From contig NZ_AP019655.1 of assembly GCF_009938205.1 (NCBI RefSeq), positions 248,001 to 312,000 of the forward strand: a stretch of DNA of 64,000 nucleotides, in the 5' to 3' direction. Origin of the DNA: Vibrio panuliri. GTDB taxonomy: Bacteria; Pseudomonadota; Gammaproteobacteria; Enterobacterales; Vibrionaceae. The position numbers and the translations under genes were made by a program. Of the stretch, positions 34,972-44,546 are shown in pieces (the stretch's first letter is position 1; every line of letters begins with the position of its first letter). Below the pieces are notes generated by a model. That model searched no databases and was not told the origin of the DNA. It was given only the letters and a program-made list of their open reading frames with translations.

Positions 34972-36948
34972 TCAGTTGCTCAGTTTGAACTCGCGTAAGA
35001 GTTTGCTTTGGTTTTCTGAGAGTTCAGATAAGAAGTTTGAGGCTTGGCTAGATTGATCTATCCCAGCGACGTTCTGCTCAATCACCTCTTTGATACCATT
35101 TAAGGAACTGCTTATTTCTTCTGCCGCTTGCGCCTGTTGTTCTGCTGCGACTGACATTTCTGCAGCGCTATTATTGATATCAGAAACGGATTTTTGAATC
35201 GACGACAGTCTATCAACCGCACCTTGCGATGACTGATGAACGGCGACAACACGTGTTAAACAACTCTCCACCCGACCTTGGGCTAAATCTGAATTAGCCT
35301 GTAGCTCTGCAACAATACTTTGAATTCGCCCGGTAGACTGTTGAGTTTTACCTGCAAGCGCTCTTACCTCATCGGCAACTACAGCAAATCCACGCCCATA
35401 TTCTCCTGCTCGCGCTGCTTCAATGGCTGCGTTTAGCGCTAGAAGATTGGTTTGTTCCGAAATGCTATTAATCACGCTCACCATTTCACCAATGCTATGA
35501 CAACGTTGCTTTAACTCGTCGACTACTTTTGCTGTCTCGTCCAATTCTGAGGTTAAGATTTCTGCGTTTTGCTTGTTTTGTTCTACGATGCCCTGTCCGT
35601 CAACGCAAGCCTCCAATGCTGATGATGCTTTCGTTTCAGTATGTCTTGCGGTGCGAGCGACCACTCCCGATGAAGTGGACATTTCAGTGACTGCGGTGGC
35701 GATTAAATCGACTTGGCCGCTTTGCTCTTCTGCATTTGCTGACGCTTCTGTCATGACTGCCGCCAATTGGGTTGATGATGAAGAGACTTCATTACTCTGA
35801 TCACGAACGCTCTGGATAACCTGCGTGATGGTCGCGAGCGACGACTTCACATCCTGTGCCAGTTGAGCAAGTTCATTGCGACCATCAATCTCGAGAGGTT
35901 GAGAGAAATCTTTGTTGGACATTGCGGTCAGTGAGCCAGACAGTCGTTGGAAAATGTTCAAGATATGATGAGCGAGGTAGAGGGTCATCAAAGTCGCAAC
36001 CAACGCAGCAAGGAACCAAGCGGCGATTTGAATCATGCGCAATTGCTCTATTGCGTCATAACTCGCTTGAGTGGCAAGGTCACGTTGCTTGAGGTTAATA
36101 TTGACGACATTTTCAATCTCTTGTCGCACCGCGGTAGCGTATTCTTGTCGATTGCGTTTGAGCATCTCATCTTTTGCCAGCTCTGTAGTCGCAAGCTCCA
36201 TTGTTTTGGAGAATTCATCAAAGGTAAACGCCTTAAAGTCACCCACTGCTGGGACATACTCAAACTGCGTCAGTGTATTTTCTACATTGTCGTGAAACAG
36301 TTTGATTAAATCCACTTCAACCAACTGGCGCATTGAGATGAGTTGAGAGAGGCGTGAGTAGAAATAGTCTAAGTTATTGACCAGTTTTTGACCTTCGACA
36401 GTCCACGTATAGGCATCAAGATCGGCATTGTTTGCTGCGTAGTCATCGACTTGAGTCACCATGTAAAACAAAGGTTTCCAAAGCTGAGGGTTTTCAAGCC
36501 ACCAGCGATCATACAGCTGTTGGTAAATCGTTGTAGATTGCTTCAATAACGCTAAGTAAGCACTCATTGATTCTGAAATCTGTCCCAACGCAATTCGTTC
36601 TTCCTCAGTGGTCAAGGGGCTTTTTAGAAACGCATCATTAATCATGGTGTTGATGTTTTGGATTTCAGCTTCGATGTTCTTCATTGGTGTGGAGATGTTG
36701 TTTACGTCGCCACTTAACATGTCACGTGTCAGTATCCGCACATTTGCCCAGCCATGGTCGAGTTTATTCGCTGCTTCAGAGCGTTTGACTTGCTCGGTGA
36801 CGATATTCGATTGGGTTTGCACGTGGTCTAAGCTGAAGTACATCAACACGAGAACGCTGGCAAATAACACAAGAGTGATAGTAAGAGGGAGCAGAAGAAG
36901 TGTTTTGAGCGAAAGTGTTGTGACCCATTTGGGTATCGATTTAGTCAT
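34972..36948 (-). CDS. Methyl-accepting chemotaxis protein
   Basis: The 658-residue receptor has membrane segments at about 15-38 and 308-330 with a periplasmic sensor of about 270 residues that looks entirely helical; its size fits a helical bimodular (HBM-type) domain. A HAMP domain follows (about 328-385), then a long coiled-coil signalling part with the hairpin tip [37 protein letters not shown]. There is no C-terminal pentapeptide for CheR docking. HBM sensors often bind small organic acids, but the ligand here is unknown. The long upstream leader has a possible structured element. Confidence 0.9.
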   Translation of the reverse strand: MTKSIPKWVTTLSLKTLLLLPLTITLVLFASVLVLMYFSLDHVQTQSNIVTEQVKRSEAANKLDHGWANVRILTRDMLSGDVNNISTPMKNIEAEIQNINTMINDAFLKSPLTTEEERIALGQISESMSAYLALLKQSTTIYQQLYDRWWLENPQLWKPLFYMVTQVDDYAANNADLDAYTWTVEGQKLVNNLDYFYSRLSQLISMRQLVEVDLIKLFHDNVENTLTQFEYVPAVGDFKAFTFDEFSKTMELATTELAKDEMLKRNRQEYATAVRQEIENVVNINLKQRDLATQASYDAIEQLRMIQIAAWFLAALVATLMTLYLAHHILNIFQRLSGSLTAMSNKDFSQPLEIDGRNELAQLAQDVKSSLATITQVIQSVRDQSNEVSSSSTQLAAVMTEASANAEEQSGQVDLIATAVTEMSTSSGVVARTARHTETKASSALEACVDGQGIVEQNKQNAEILTSELDETAKVVDELKQRCHSIGEMVSVINSISEQTNLLALNAAIEAARAGEYGRGFAVVADEVRALAGKTQQSTGRIQSIVAELQANSDLAQGRVESCLTRVVAVHQSSQGAVDRLSSIQKSVSDINNSAAEMSVAAEQQAQAAEEISSSLNGIKEVIEQNVAGIDQSSQASNFLSELSENQSKLLREFKLSN

Positions 36949-36984
36949 TAGTTTCTACATCCGTATTGAGTAATAAATCACAGC

Positions 36985-37026
36985 CCGTTCTCGTGATGAG
37001 ACTCTCCCTTCTGATAGGGAAGACGG
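36985..37026 (-). other. Possible branched RNA structure in the chemoreceptor 5' leader
   Basis: On the minus strand an outer CCGT/ACGG pairing (37023-37026 with 36985-36988) encloses two small hairpins, one with a TCCCT/AGGGA stem and one with a TCTC/GAGA stem, giving a three-way-junction layout 37 bases upstream of the start codon. Stems are short, so this is weak. It matches no riboswitch I recognise. Confidence 0.25.
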
Positions 37027-37629
37027 TTTTTTAAAGGGTTAATGTCAGAAAATACTGACTACGATAAATAACGACAAACAAAATACTTTTTTCTTAACCA
37101 TAACGTTTTAATTAAATGATTTAAAAAAAGAAATTGGTGGGAATTAAAACTTTGATAGCTGTCAAAGTTATTAATAGCAAAGATATGTGTTCGGTTTACT
37201 ATCGGTTAAAGCAGCGACCAGTCATGGTAATCGTCGGTGTCGCCAATCAGTAGAGCAGATGTGCCGGAGTGATGGGGTGGGGGAGCGTGTGTAAGCATCA
37301 AGGTTTATAAATGGAGAATCTTACAGCACCGCAAAACATAATAAATAATTATAGGTTTATTCTAGATAGTGCAAAAAGATAGATAGCTCACAATAAGTTA
37401 TTGCTATCAAATGATTGTACTAATGGGATTCTACTTTTTACGAATATCACCTTTTTTACCAAACTGAGGCTAATTGACGTTATAACTTAAGGAATATTCT
37501 ATCCTGGTGAGAATAACCAAATGAATTAGCGTTAGTTTCTCTAGTGGTATTTAATAAAAGTGCGCAATATCACTAAAATAGGTCTAACTGTGATACTTAC
37601 GACATCTTTAATTCTAAATTAGAGCTAAT
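37027..37629. other. Long non-coding stretch upstream of the tna operon
   Basis: About 600 bases of AT-rich sequence hold no convincing reading frame. The clearest element is a perfect inverted repeat AACTTTGA-TAGCTG-TCAAAGTT at 37148-37169, a possible operator for the chemoreceptor or an unrecognised regulator. The rest contains promoter-like AT tracts only. Confidence 0.4.
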
Positions 37630-37645
37630 TTTTATGCAGATCACA
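37630..37645 (+). promoter_or_regulatory. Probable CRP site of the tna operon
   Basis: TTTTA-TGCAGA-TCACA with right flank TTT has a perfect right CRP half-site and a weak left half. Its centre is about 60 bases before the likely transcription start, the same place as the class I CRP site of the E. coli tna promoter. Catabolite control of tryptophanase is well established in enteric bacteria. Confidence 0.5.
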
Positions 37646-37682
37646 TTTGGAGTTTAATTGAGTATATTATTTTTTCAGGTTG

Positions 37683-37688
37683 TATAAT
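37683..37688 (+). promoter_or_regulatory. tna promoter -10 box
   Basis: A perfect TATAAT sits 47 bases before the tnaC start codon. No good -35 hexamer is seen at 17 bases upstream, which fits a CRP-activated promoter. Confidence 0.55.
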
Positions 37689-37734
37689 ACTGCAATCGTC
37701 AACTAACCAATTGCTTTCAACGAAGGAACATAAG

Positions 37735-37839
37735 ATGAAAATGTGCCTCAATATGCAATACGAAATATGGCTAACATCGTTAGCTTGGTACACACGCGAC
37801 CACACTCTATCTATCTTACCTTCTTCTGATTGCTTCTAA
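37735..37839 (+). CDS. tnaC: TnaC tryptophan-sensing leader peptide
   Basis: This 34-codon frame (MKMCLNMQYE...) has AAGGA seven bases upstream and lies 276 bases before tnaA. In E. coli TnaC the key residues are W12, D16 and P24; with free tryptophan the ribosome stalls and blocks Rho from ending transcription. Here W18, D22 and P29 reproduce the W-x3-D spacing, and Pro is one residue closer. Five residues (SSDCF) follow the proline before a TAA stop, whereas E. coli ends at proline with UGA. A second tryptophan is at W12. The peptide is too small for routine gene callers. Confidence 0.88.
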   Translation: MKMCLNMQYEIWLTSLAWYTRDHTLSILPSSDCF

Positions 37840-38115
37840 GGCAGCCCTTGCCTCGTCAGGCTGTAGCTTGCCTGATGCAACAACTAATCACAATCTAATC
37901 GTATTCTAAGTGCAATTTACTCCAATTGGTTGCATTCGGCTTTATATTAGCTTTTGTTTTAGTTGTTATATCTAATCCAATTAAATTTATCGCCAAGTTA
38001 TATTTTATTAATTTGGTATAAACCTCTACGCCTTAAATAAATATATTAAGCCGAGAGTTATCATATTTAAATAATAAAGTGCCTTAAAGCACGATTTGAA
38101 ATAAAAGGTATTATC
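37840..38115 (+). promoter_or_regulatory. tna leader spacer, Rho-dependent attenuation region
   Basis: Directly after the tnaC stop come two small hairpins, GGCA/TGCC (37840-37852) and TCAGGC-N8-GCCTGA (37856-37875), then about 240 bases of C-poor and AT-rich sequence without a reading frame. There is no stem followed by a T tract, so control by Rho rather than an intrinsic terminator fits. AAGG lies nine bases before the tnaA ATG. Confidence 0.6.
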
Positions 38116-39573
38116 ATGGAAAACTTTAAACACCTACCAGAACCATTCCGTATTCGCGTTGTTGAGCCAGTAAAACGTACTACTCGTGAGTACCGTGAAG
38201 AAGCTATCCTAAAAGCTGGTATGAACCCATTCCTACTAGACAGTGAAGATGTGTTTATTGATTTGCTAACAGACAGTGGTACAGGTTCTATCACTCAAGA
38301 TATGCAAGCAGCAATGCTACGTGGTGATGAAGCTTACAGTGGTAGCCGCAGCTACTACGCACTGTCTGAAGCAGTAAAAGATATCTTTGGTTACGAGCTA
38401 ACTATTCCTACTCACCAAGGTCGTGGCGCAGAACAGATTTACATCCCAGTTCTAATTAAAAAAGCAGAAAAAGAGCGCGGTCTTGATCGCACTAAGATGG
38501 TTGCACTATCAAACTACTTCTTTGATACCACTCAAGGTCACACACAAGTTAACTGCTGTGTAGCGAAAAACGTCTATACAGATGAAGCTTTCGATACTGG
38601 TGTAACTGCTGACTTTAAAGGTAACTTTGACTTAGAAAAATTAGAAGCGGCTATCCTAGAAGCGGGTCCTAACAACGTCCCTTACATCGTAAGTACAATT
38701 ACTTGTAACTCTGCAGGTGGTCAGCCAGTTTCAATTGCTAACCTAAAAGCAGTTTACGAGTTGGCACAGAAACACGGTATCCCAGTCATCATGGACTCGG
38801 CTCGTTTTGCTGAAAATGCATACTTCGTACAACAACGTGAAGAAGCGTACAAAGGCTGGTCAATTGAAGAGATCACTCGCGAAACATACAAGTACGCGGA
38901 TGGCCTAGCAATGTCAGCGAAGAAAGACGCAATGGTGCAAATGGGTGGTCTACTTTGTTTCAAAGATGAATCATTCATGGATGTATACACTGAGTGTCGT
39001 ACTCTTTGTGTGGTTCAAGAAGGCTTCCCAACTTACGGTGGTCTAGAAGGCGGCGCGATGGAGCGTTTGGCTGTAGGTCTACGTGATGGTATGCGTCAAG
39101 AGTGGCTTGCTTACCGTATCAACCAAATCGAATACTTAGTAAATGGTTTGGAAGCGATCGGTGTGGTTTGTCAACAAGCTGGTGGTCACGCTGCATTCGT
39201 TGATGCAGGTAAACTTCTACCTCATATCCCAGCACACCAGTTCCCAGCACATGCACTTGCTTGTGAGCTATACAAAGTTGCGGGTATCCGTGCAGTAGAA
39301 ATCGGTTCGATGCTACTAGGTCGCGATCCAGCAACAGGTAAACAGCACCCATGTCCAGCTGAGCTACTTCGTCTGACTATTCCTCGTGCAACATACACTC
39401 AAACACACATGGACTTCGTTATCGAAGCATTCCAAAAAGTGAAAGAGAATGCGCATAAGGTGAAAGGTTTGGACTTCACTTACGAGCCTGCAGTACTTCG
39501 TCACTTTACTGCTCGTCTAAAAGAAGTTGAGCCAGAAGCGGCAACTGCTAATAAAGAACTAGCAGAAGCTTAA
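38116..39573 (+). CDS. tnaA: Tryptophanase
   Basis: The 485-residue PLP enzyme splits L-tryptophan to indole, pyruvate and ammonia; indole is a signalling molecule in vibrios. It opens [20 protein letters not shown], as in E. coli TnaA (471 residues). Key parts: [23 protein letters not shown] (phosphate cup), the [14 protein letters not shown] strand with the PLP-binding aspartate, and [12 protein letters not shown] with the Schiff-base lysine. The C-terminus is slightly longer than in E. coli. Codon use is strongly biased toward a few preferred codons, a mark of high expression. A hairpin separates it from tnaB. Confidence 0.97.
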   Translation: MENFKHLPEPFRIRVVEPVKRTTREYREEAILKAGMNPFLLDSEDVFIDLLTDSGTGSITQDMQAAMLRGDEAYSGSRSYYALSEAVKDIFGYELTIPTHQGRGAEQIYIPVLIKKAEKERGLDRTKMVALSNYFFDTTQGHTQVNCCVAKNVYTDEAFDTGVTADFKGNFDLEKLEAAILEAGPNNVPYIVSTITCNSAGGQPVSIANLKAVYELAQKHGIPVIMDSARFAENAYFVQQREEAYKGWSIEEITRETYKYADGLAMSAKKDAMVQMGGLLCFKDESFMDVYTECRTLCVVQEGFPTYGGLEGGAMERLAVGLRDGMRQEWLAYRINQIEYLVNGLEAIGVVCQQAGGHAAFVDAGKLLPHIPAHQFPAHALACELYKVAGIRAVEIGSMLLGRDPATGKQHPCPAELLRLTIPRATYTQTHMDFVIEAFQKVKENAHKVKGLDFTYEPAVLRHFTARLKEVEPEAATANKELAEA

Positions 39574-39581
39574 TGTGATTT

Positions 39582-39603
39582 GCGTGCCCCGCAAGGGGCA
39601 CGC
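39582..39603 (+). terminator. Hairpin between tnaA and tnaB
   Basis: A 9-bp GC-rich stem, GCGTGCCCC (39582-39590) with GGGGCACGC (39595-39603) and a GCAA tetraloop, is followed by TTTATCTT. It may end part of the transcripts or protect the tnaA message, so that tnaB is made in smaller amounts. Confidence 0.75.
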
Positions 39604-39691
39604 TTTATCTTAAGCACCAAACACAACAACATATTTAGCTTAAGAAACAGTCTTATCCAATAACGTGAAAATATAACAAAGAGACATATCT

Positions 39692-40906
39692 ATGAAAGGT
39701 ACTCCCTCCCTCTTCGGTGGCTCATGTATTATCGCCAGTGTGTGTGTAGGCGCGGGCATGTTAGGGCTCCCAAGTGCAGGTGCTGGCGCGTGGACTACAT
39801 GGTCAGTAATTGCGATTACGCTAACAATGGCGATAATGACCATTTCGGGTTGGATGCTTCTAGAAGCATTTAAACACTATGATCTAAAAGTTTCTTTTAA
39901 CACTGTAACCAAGGATATGCTTGGTTCAAATATCAATAACATTAACAACTTGGCGGTGTACTTTGTGGGCGGTATCTTACTTTACGCTTACATCACATCA
40001 TCAGGTCTTATCTTGGAAGGGATGCTGGGAATTAGCAGCAAAATCACTTCTATTCTGTTCGTACTTATTTTCTCTACATTTGTTTGGCACTCAACGCGAG
40101 CTGTAGACCGCATCTCCGTTGTTCTTATCGCTTTCATGGTTTTAAGCTTCGTGTTTGGTGTTTCAGGGCTAGCGGTAAATATTGACCTTGGAATCCTATT
40201 CGATACTGCTAACAAGCAAAGCAGCTATGCACCTTATGCGATGGCAATGCTGCCAGTAGCGCTTACCTCGTTCGGTTACCACCACTCGGTGTCATCAATG
40301 CGTGCATACTATGGTGAAGAACGCCGCGCTAAATACGCAATCTTAGGCGGAACTGTTATCGCGCTTTCTCTTTACTTGCTATGGATGTTGTCAATCTACG
40401 GTAACCTTCCACGCGAGAAGTTTGGTCCTGTTATTGAGCAAGGCGGTAACGTAGACGTATTGTTGTCGGCACTGGGTTCTGTGGTTGCATCAGATAAAGT
40501 GGCTAATGCGATCAACAGCTTCTCTATAGCTGCGATACTGTCATCATTTATCGGTGTAGGCTTAGGTGTATTCGACTTTATCGCTGACTTGTTTAAGTTT
40601 GATGATACTAAGCAAGGTCGTACCAAGTCTTGGGCGGTGACGTTCTTACCACCTCTAATCATGTCTTTGTTGTTCCCATTCGGCTTTGTTATTGCGATTG
40701 GTTACGCAGGTGCAGCGGCAACAGTATGGGCATGTATCATCCCAGCATTGCTGGCTTACAAATCACGCTCACGCAAGGACGGCAATGAAGGCTTTATGGC
40801 GCCAGGCGGGAATGCCATGATTATTGCTGTGATTGTGTTTGGTGTGCTAACGGCAGTCTTCCACATTCTAGCTATGTTAGGTATGTTGCCAGCCTTTACG
40901 GGCTAA
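39692..40906 (+). CDS. tnaB: Low-affinity tryptophan permease
   Basis: The 404-residue inner-membrane protein belongs to the aromatic amino-acid permease family (TnaB/Mtr/TyrP, HAAAP). It has about 11 membrane segments, begins MKGTPSLFGGSCIIASVCVG with the glycine-rich first segment typical of the family, and contains LTSFGYHHSVSSMRAYYGE, a conserved substrate-region motif. It brings in tryptophan for tryptophanase. It shares the tnaC-controlled transcript. Confidence 0.93.
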   Translation: MKGTPSLFGGSCIIASVCVGAGMLGLPSAGAGAWTTWSVIAITLTMAIMTISGWMLLEAFKHYDLKVSFNTVTKDMLGSNINNINNLAVYFVGGILLYAYITSSGLILEGMLGISSKITSILFVLIFSTFVWHSTRAVDRISVVLIAFMVLSFVFGVSGLAVNIDLGILFDTANKQSSYAPYAMAMLPVALTSFGYHHSVSSMRAYYGEERRAKYAILGGTVIALSLYLLWMLSIYGNLPREKFGPVIEQGGNVDVLLSALGSVVASDKVANAINSFSIAAILSSFIGVGLGVFDFIADLFKFDDTKQGRTKSWAVTFLPPLIMSLLFPFGFVIAIGYAGAAATVWACIIPALLAYKSRSRKDGNEGFMAPGGNAMIIAVIVFGVLTAVFHILAMLGMLPAFTG

Positions 40907-40937
40907 CTTTTAACCGAATTAAGGTTAATTGGTTAAG

Positions 40938-40973
40938 ATGGGTACTCACGGTAACGTTGGTACCCATTTTTTT
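40938..40973 (+). terminator. Terminator of the tna operon
   Basis: The stem ATGGGTAC (40938-40945) with GTACCCAT (40960-40967) has a 14-base loop that can itself pair in part, and is followed by a T run. Confidence 0.85.
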
Positions 40974-40992
40974 ATTTTAAAGCGGCACAAGG

Positions 40993-41514
40993 TTATTCCA
41001 TCGCTGGGGATTTCACGCGCAGCTTATTACGATTATCTCGGCTAGAACGAATAAGCTCATCGCCCGTTACAATCGCATCTGATTTTGCCAATCGATCATA
41101 CAGCAGCACGTTAACTGAAGCGGCGAGATTCATGCATCCTACCGTTGGCACATAAACCACATGATCCGCTTTGTCGGCAATCTCTTGCGGAATCGACCCA
41201 TCTTCAGGGCCAAAGATATATACCGCTCTCTTAGGGTGTTCAAATTGGGGTAACGGTGTCGCGCCAAGTGCCAGTTCAACACATACGATGCTGACATCTT
41301 CAGGAACCGAGTTTAGGATAGAGCTAACGCCTTTGAGCGGAGTGTGTTGGCTGACGCTTTTGGTGTCGGTGGAGAACTTAGCCGCGCGGTCATAGCGAGT
41401 GCCGGTATACAGCACTTCATTTGCTTGATAACAACCTACCGCTCTCATTACCGCACCCACATTTTCTGGGCTTTTAGGGTTGATTAGTCCGATTATTGCT
41501 AGGTTGCTTATCAT
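40993..41514 (-). CDS. SpoU-family RNA 2'-O-methyltransferase
   Basis: The 173-residue protein has the three SPOUT motifs: NPKSPENVGAVMRAVGCYQ (motif 1), YIFGPEDGSIPQEI (motif 2) and CMNLAASVNVLLYDR (motif 3), which form the knotted S-adenosylmethionine site. It would methylate a ribose in tRNA or rRNA; its short length resembles TrmL/TrmJ-type catalytic cores without an RNA-binding extension. ATG 41514 is preferred to the longer frame starting at 41562 because motif 1 normally lies within the first 20 residues. The target nucleotide cannot be told. Confidence 0.87.
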   Translation of the reverse strand: MISNLAIIGLINPKSPENVGAVMRAVGCYQANEVLYTGTRYDRAAKFSTDTKSVSQHTPLKGVSSILNSVPEDVSIVCVELALGATPLPQFEHPKRAVYIFGPEDGSIPQEIADKADHVVYVPTVGCMNLAASVNVLLYDRLAKSDAIVTGDELIRSSRDNRNKLRVKSPAME

Positions 41515-41675
41515 GGTAAATCTCAAGTAAAAGCAGCTTAACTCGCTGCGAAAGGCGAGCATTCTAGCAAAGCTGGCAATAATGCAAAAGCGAAAGGCAA
41601 TGTGCCGGATAAGCGCTATTGAGACGAAAAAGGCGACGCAAGCGCCGCCTGAATAGGGGGATGATGAAGTGCGAC

Positions 41676-42047
41676 TTAACGACGCTCGCGTTTTACGACT
41701 TCAAACTCAAATTCATCTGGGTAGAGCACCACACCTTCACCTTCGGCATCAGGAAAGACAACGATAGACAAATCGTCTTCTTCAAGGCCACGTGTCCAGC
41801 GGCTTTTCCATTTTGCAATTGAAATCGGCTCTGCTGTAAAGCCTTCCCATTCTTCAGTTGCCCATTGCAAGGCATGTTCTTCTGTTGGCCAAACAGGTAC
41901 ACACTCTTCATCGTCAGTGTTGAGTAGTACGCTGCCATGCTCATCAATCAACAACCAAATCTTTTTGGACTCAGCGGTATTTTTGAAGAAGAGATTAAAG
42001 CGTTCCATAGGATCGCGCGGAACGGTGACAGGAGTTGAATCGCTCAT
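41676..42047 (-). CDS. DUF2750-family protein
   Basis: The 123-residue acidic protein has the DUF2750 layout: MERFNLFFKNTAESKKIWLL, then PVWPTEEHALQWATEEW and the final FPDAEGEGVVLYPDEFEFEV. No function is established for the family. No signal peptide or membrane segment is present. It stands alone, with a 254-base gap to the next plus-strand gene. Confidence 0.82.
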   Translation of the reverse strand: MSDSTPVTVPRDPMERFNLFFKNTAESKKIWLLIDEHGSVLLNTDDEECVPVWPTEEHALQWATEEWEGFTAEPISIAKWKSRWTRGLEEDDLSIVVFPDAEGEGVVLYPDEFEFEVVKRERR

Positions 42048-42169
42048 AAGTAGCCTTTAACTGATAAGTGCCAGCAGAGTATATCGTGGTTTGAGTTAAA
42101 GGGGCAGTCCGGCGATCCAGCTGCATGAGATTTTGTCACAAGGTTAACCGCCATAACATGAATATTTTG

Positions 42170-42185
42170 TGTGATAAAAATCACA
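42170..42185 (+). promoter_or_regulatory. Consensus CRP site upstream of the large secreted protein
   Basis: TGTGA-TAAAAA-TCACA is a perfect CRP core, with TTT flanks on both sides that also match the consensus. Its centre is 124 bases before the start of the 42302 gene. It is the best CRP site in the window. Confidence 0.75.
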
Positions 42186-42301
42186 TTTCTTGATGTGGTG
42201 AGCTCTTTGACCAATACTTACATTCGTGTTTTGAGTCTGGTTTTGCTTCTCATTTTGAGAATCGGTTTGACCACTGTTCGTTTGGTGTTGAGTTGAGAAT
42301 A

Positions 42302-44533
42302 ATGAAAAACAAGCGGTTAGCATTATTAGCCAGTGGTATTTGCGTTATGCTTCCTACATTGACTGCGGTGGCGGGGTCAGCACTGGTGCTTCCGGGGCTT
42401 CATGAGCCGAGTCTAGATTTGCAAGGGCGTACGCTTTCTGCTCAAGATGTTATTGAGTGGGAGATAGAACACAGTGAACTGGTGTTTGGCGCCTACCCGA
42501 GTCGCAGTGATAACGAGCGTACTCAGGCGGTTGGCTATATGTACAACCAGAAACTGGAGTTAAACAGCGGGCATATTGAAAATCAACTTCGCCACTATGC
42601 CGAGGAGCATGATGTTGACTACGAAGATTTCTTTTTGCATTTCGCCGAAGATACCATTATCGCTGAAGTCGATCCAAGCCATGGTGAAAACACACTATTA
42701 AATCGAAAACCGATGATTGTTGGCTATACCGCCAATAGTGACCATGCGGGTTTTTGGCTTTATCAGTCTCCTCCTTGGGACGCTGATGTGTTCGAAAATC
42801 ATCACAACGGTGGTGCACTCTACGTCTACCACTCTGAAATGTTTGACCGACTTTTGTTGAAGTTTAGTCAGTTTGCTCAAGGCGGTGAATTTTCAATTGA
42901 GTACCCGTCTGCAGTTGATAGCCATGGGCAAGTCATCGAGTGGTCTAAATTCGATATTAAGAAAGACAAAACCCTCAATATGACCAAAAATCAAAATGTG
43001 ATTTGGCATATGCCAAGTGACTGGATACGTGCAACTACTCATGACGGCTCCGGTGCGACTTACGGTGGTGGGCAATATTTTGGTTCGACTTTTGTTCGAG
43101 ATGGCGGGCGCTTGTATGTCGTGCGTATTCGCTGGCAAGGTGATGAAGAAGATACGCGCCCTCGACTCAAGGAAGTAAAACTGAAAAACACCTTTTCAGT
43201 GGTTAAGTTGGATGATGCCCCCACCCATACGCCGAGTGGTCGAGAAGTTCATGCTTGGCGAAAGATCCGCGGTTTTGATGCAACGGCTGACTTAAACCAA
43301 GATAACTATTTGTCATGGACAGAGTTCAAAAACCGTAACCATAAGAATGCGACGGCGCGTTTTCGTTGGGAATCAAGAGTGATACCGTTTGGGCGTATGT
43401 GGAATCAAGCCTCTTCTTGGGCCGTGACGAACATTGCGCATCCTCAGTTTCTAGATGCAATGCATAGCGCTTACCATACTGATTGGGCAGAGCAGGGGCT
43501 TAATGGTGCTTATAATGACGACACCAATAAGCTCATTGGCGCGAATCAATTTACCGTGTATTCCGGTGGTTTAGTCACCGAACTTGGCTTAGTGGTCGAT
43601 AGTGAAGAGGCGGACGCACTCTATAAGCAGCAATTTTCAGGTTTTCTTAACGGCCTTGCTGAGCGTCAAAGTGGAGCACTCATTGGGCTAAACATAGGCA
43701 CAGCCAATTTATATGGACGTAATGGTCAATCTCATCTGATTGAGGCGGGCTCTCTTTATTTAAGGGAGCATTACCTTTTCCCATCAACAGGATTTAGTGG
43801 CTATGCAGGCATTGCTAAATTTTGGGACAACTCAGCTTTAGCGGCACAAGAAAGACGAGTGATTTTTCAAGCGACCACGCGTTATGGTCGCGTGCAGTAT
43901 TTAGGGAATACGGCAGCGAACTGGCAACAGGATCAGTACTCTACATTAGCCGCTTACTATCTGCATCATCACCCTCAGCGGAGCTACTTTAATCAGTGGA
44001 ACAACGGTTTTATTTACGGGAGTGGAAAAACAACTGCCGATAACTTTTGGCAAAGTGATGTCGCAAAAAATATCGCTTATCAGCCAACAGCATTGCAAGC
44101 CATTGACTTGGGCGAACCCGCAAATGCAATACCGGATGGTTTTCAACCGATTCCATTGATGTTGTCGACACAAACTCCCGCTCCGGCAGATTACACCATT
44201 GTTGGCGACTCAACTTCGAATGCAGTGTTTCATGCTGATCTGCCGAATGGGATGGTCGAAGTATTGCCGACATACGTTTATTTTCTTTATCAATCTGAGC
44301 AACAAGTGGTGCAGGGTGGGCCGCAAGAGATGGTTTTAGCGCGAGAGTTCACCAATGGACGAGTGTTATACCGCACCGATTTCTTTGGTCGCAATCAAGA
44401 CTATTACTCGGCAGAGCCGATTAGGATCACCTTAGAGCAACCAATGAGACCCGTTGATGGCCAAGGGAATATTGGCAACTATGTCAATCAAATTGAAATT
44501 GGGGGGTACCAAGGCATGATACTGCTTTATTAA
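42302..44533 (+). CDS. Large secreted protein of unknown function with an EF-hand-like loop
   Basis: I do not recognise this 743-residue protein. It has a signal peptide (MKNKRLALLASGICVMLPTL, cut near AVAG) and no other membrane segment. It is rich in Trp, Tyr, His and Asn, as carbohydrate-active or adhesive surface proteins often are. A single calcium-loop motif is at residues 330-341: D330, N332, D334, Y336, S338, E341. The N-terminal 300 residues look beta-rich; the part from about 345 to 620 has a helical, enzyme-like character (AHPQFLDAMHSAYHTDW, QRSYFNQWNNGF), and the end is beta-rich again. The ATG at 42302 lies behind GAGTTGAGA; an in-frame TTG is three codons earlier. A perfect CRP site upstream suggests a role in nutrient use. 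Confidence 0.7.
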   Translation: MKNKRLALLASGICVMLPTLTAVAGSALVLPGLHEPSLDLQGRTLSAQDVIEWEIEHSELVFGAYPSRSDNERTQAVGYMYNQKLELNSGHIENQLRHYAEEHDVDYEDFFLHFAEDTIIAEVDPSHGENTLLNRKPMIVGYTANSDHAGFWLYQSPPWDADVFENHHNGGALYVYHSEMFDRLLLKFSQFAQGGEFSIEYPSAVDSHGQVIEWSKFDIKKDKTLNMTKNQNVIWHMPSDWIRATTHDGSGATYGGGQYFGSTFVRDGGRLYVVRIRWQGDEEDTRPRLKEVKLKNTFSVVKLDDAPTHTPSGREVHAWRKIRGFDATADLNQDNYLSWTEFKNRNHKNATARFRWESRVIPFGRMWNQASSWAVTNIAHPQFLDAMHSAYHTDWAEQGLNGAYNDDTNKLIGANQFTVYSGGLVTELGLVVDSEEADALYKQQFSGFLNGLAERQSGALIGLNIGTANLYGRNGQSHLIEAGSLYLREHYLFPSTGFSGYAGIAKFWDNSALAAQERRVIFQATTRYGRVQYLGNTAANWQQDQYSTLAAYYLHHHPQRSYFNQWNNGFIYGSGKTTADNFWQSDVAKNIAYQPTALQAIDLGEPANAIPDGFQPIPLMLSTQTPAPADYTIVGDSTSNAVFHADLPNGMVEVLPTYVYFLYQSEQQVVQGGPQEMVLAREFTNGRVLYRTDFFGRNQDYYSAEPIRITLEQPMRPVDGQGNIGNYVNQIEIGGYQGMILLY

Positions 44534-44546
44534 GGGGGGGTAACCG

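Noticed and set aside
36949..37040. Possible c-di-GMP (GEMM) riboswitch upstream of the chemoreceptor
   Set aside because: The conserved GEMM core sequences and tetraloop receptor are absent; only short generic stems are present.
37148..37169. TyrR box near the tna operon
   Set aside because: The dyad AACTTTGA-N6-TCAAAGTT does not match TGTAAA-N6-TTTACA and lies more than 500 bases before the tna promoter.
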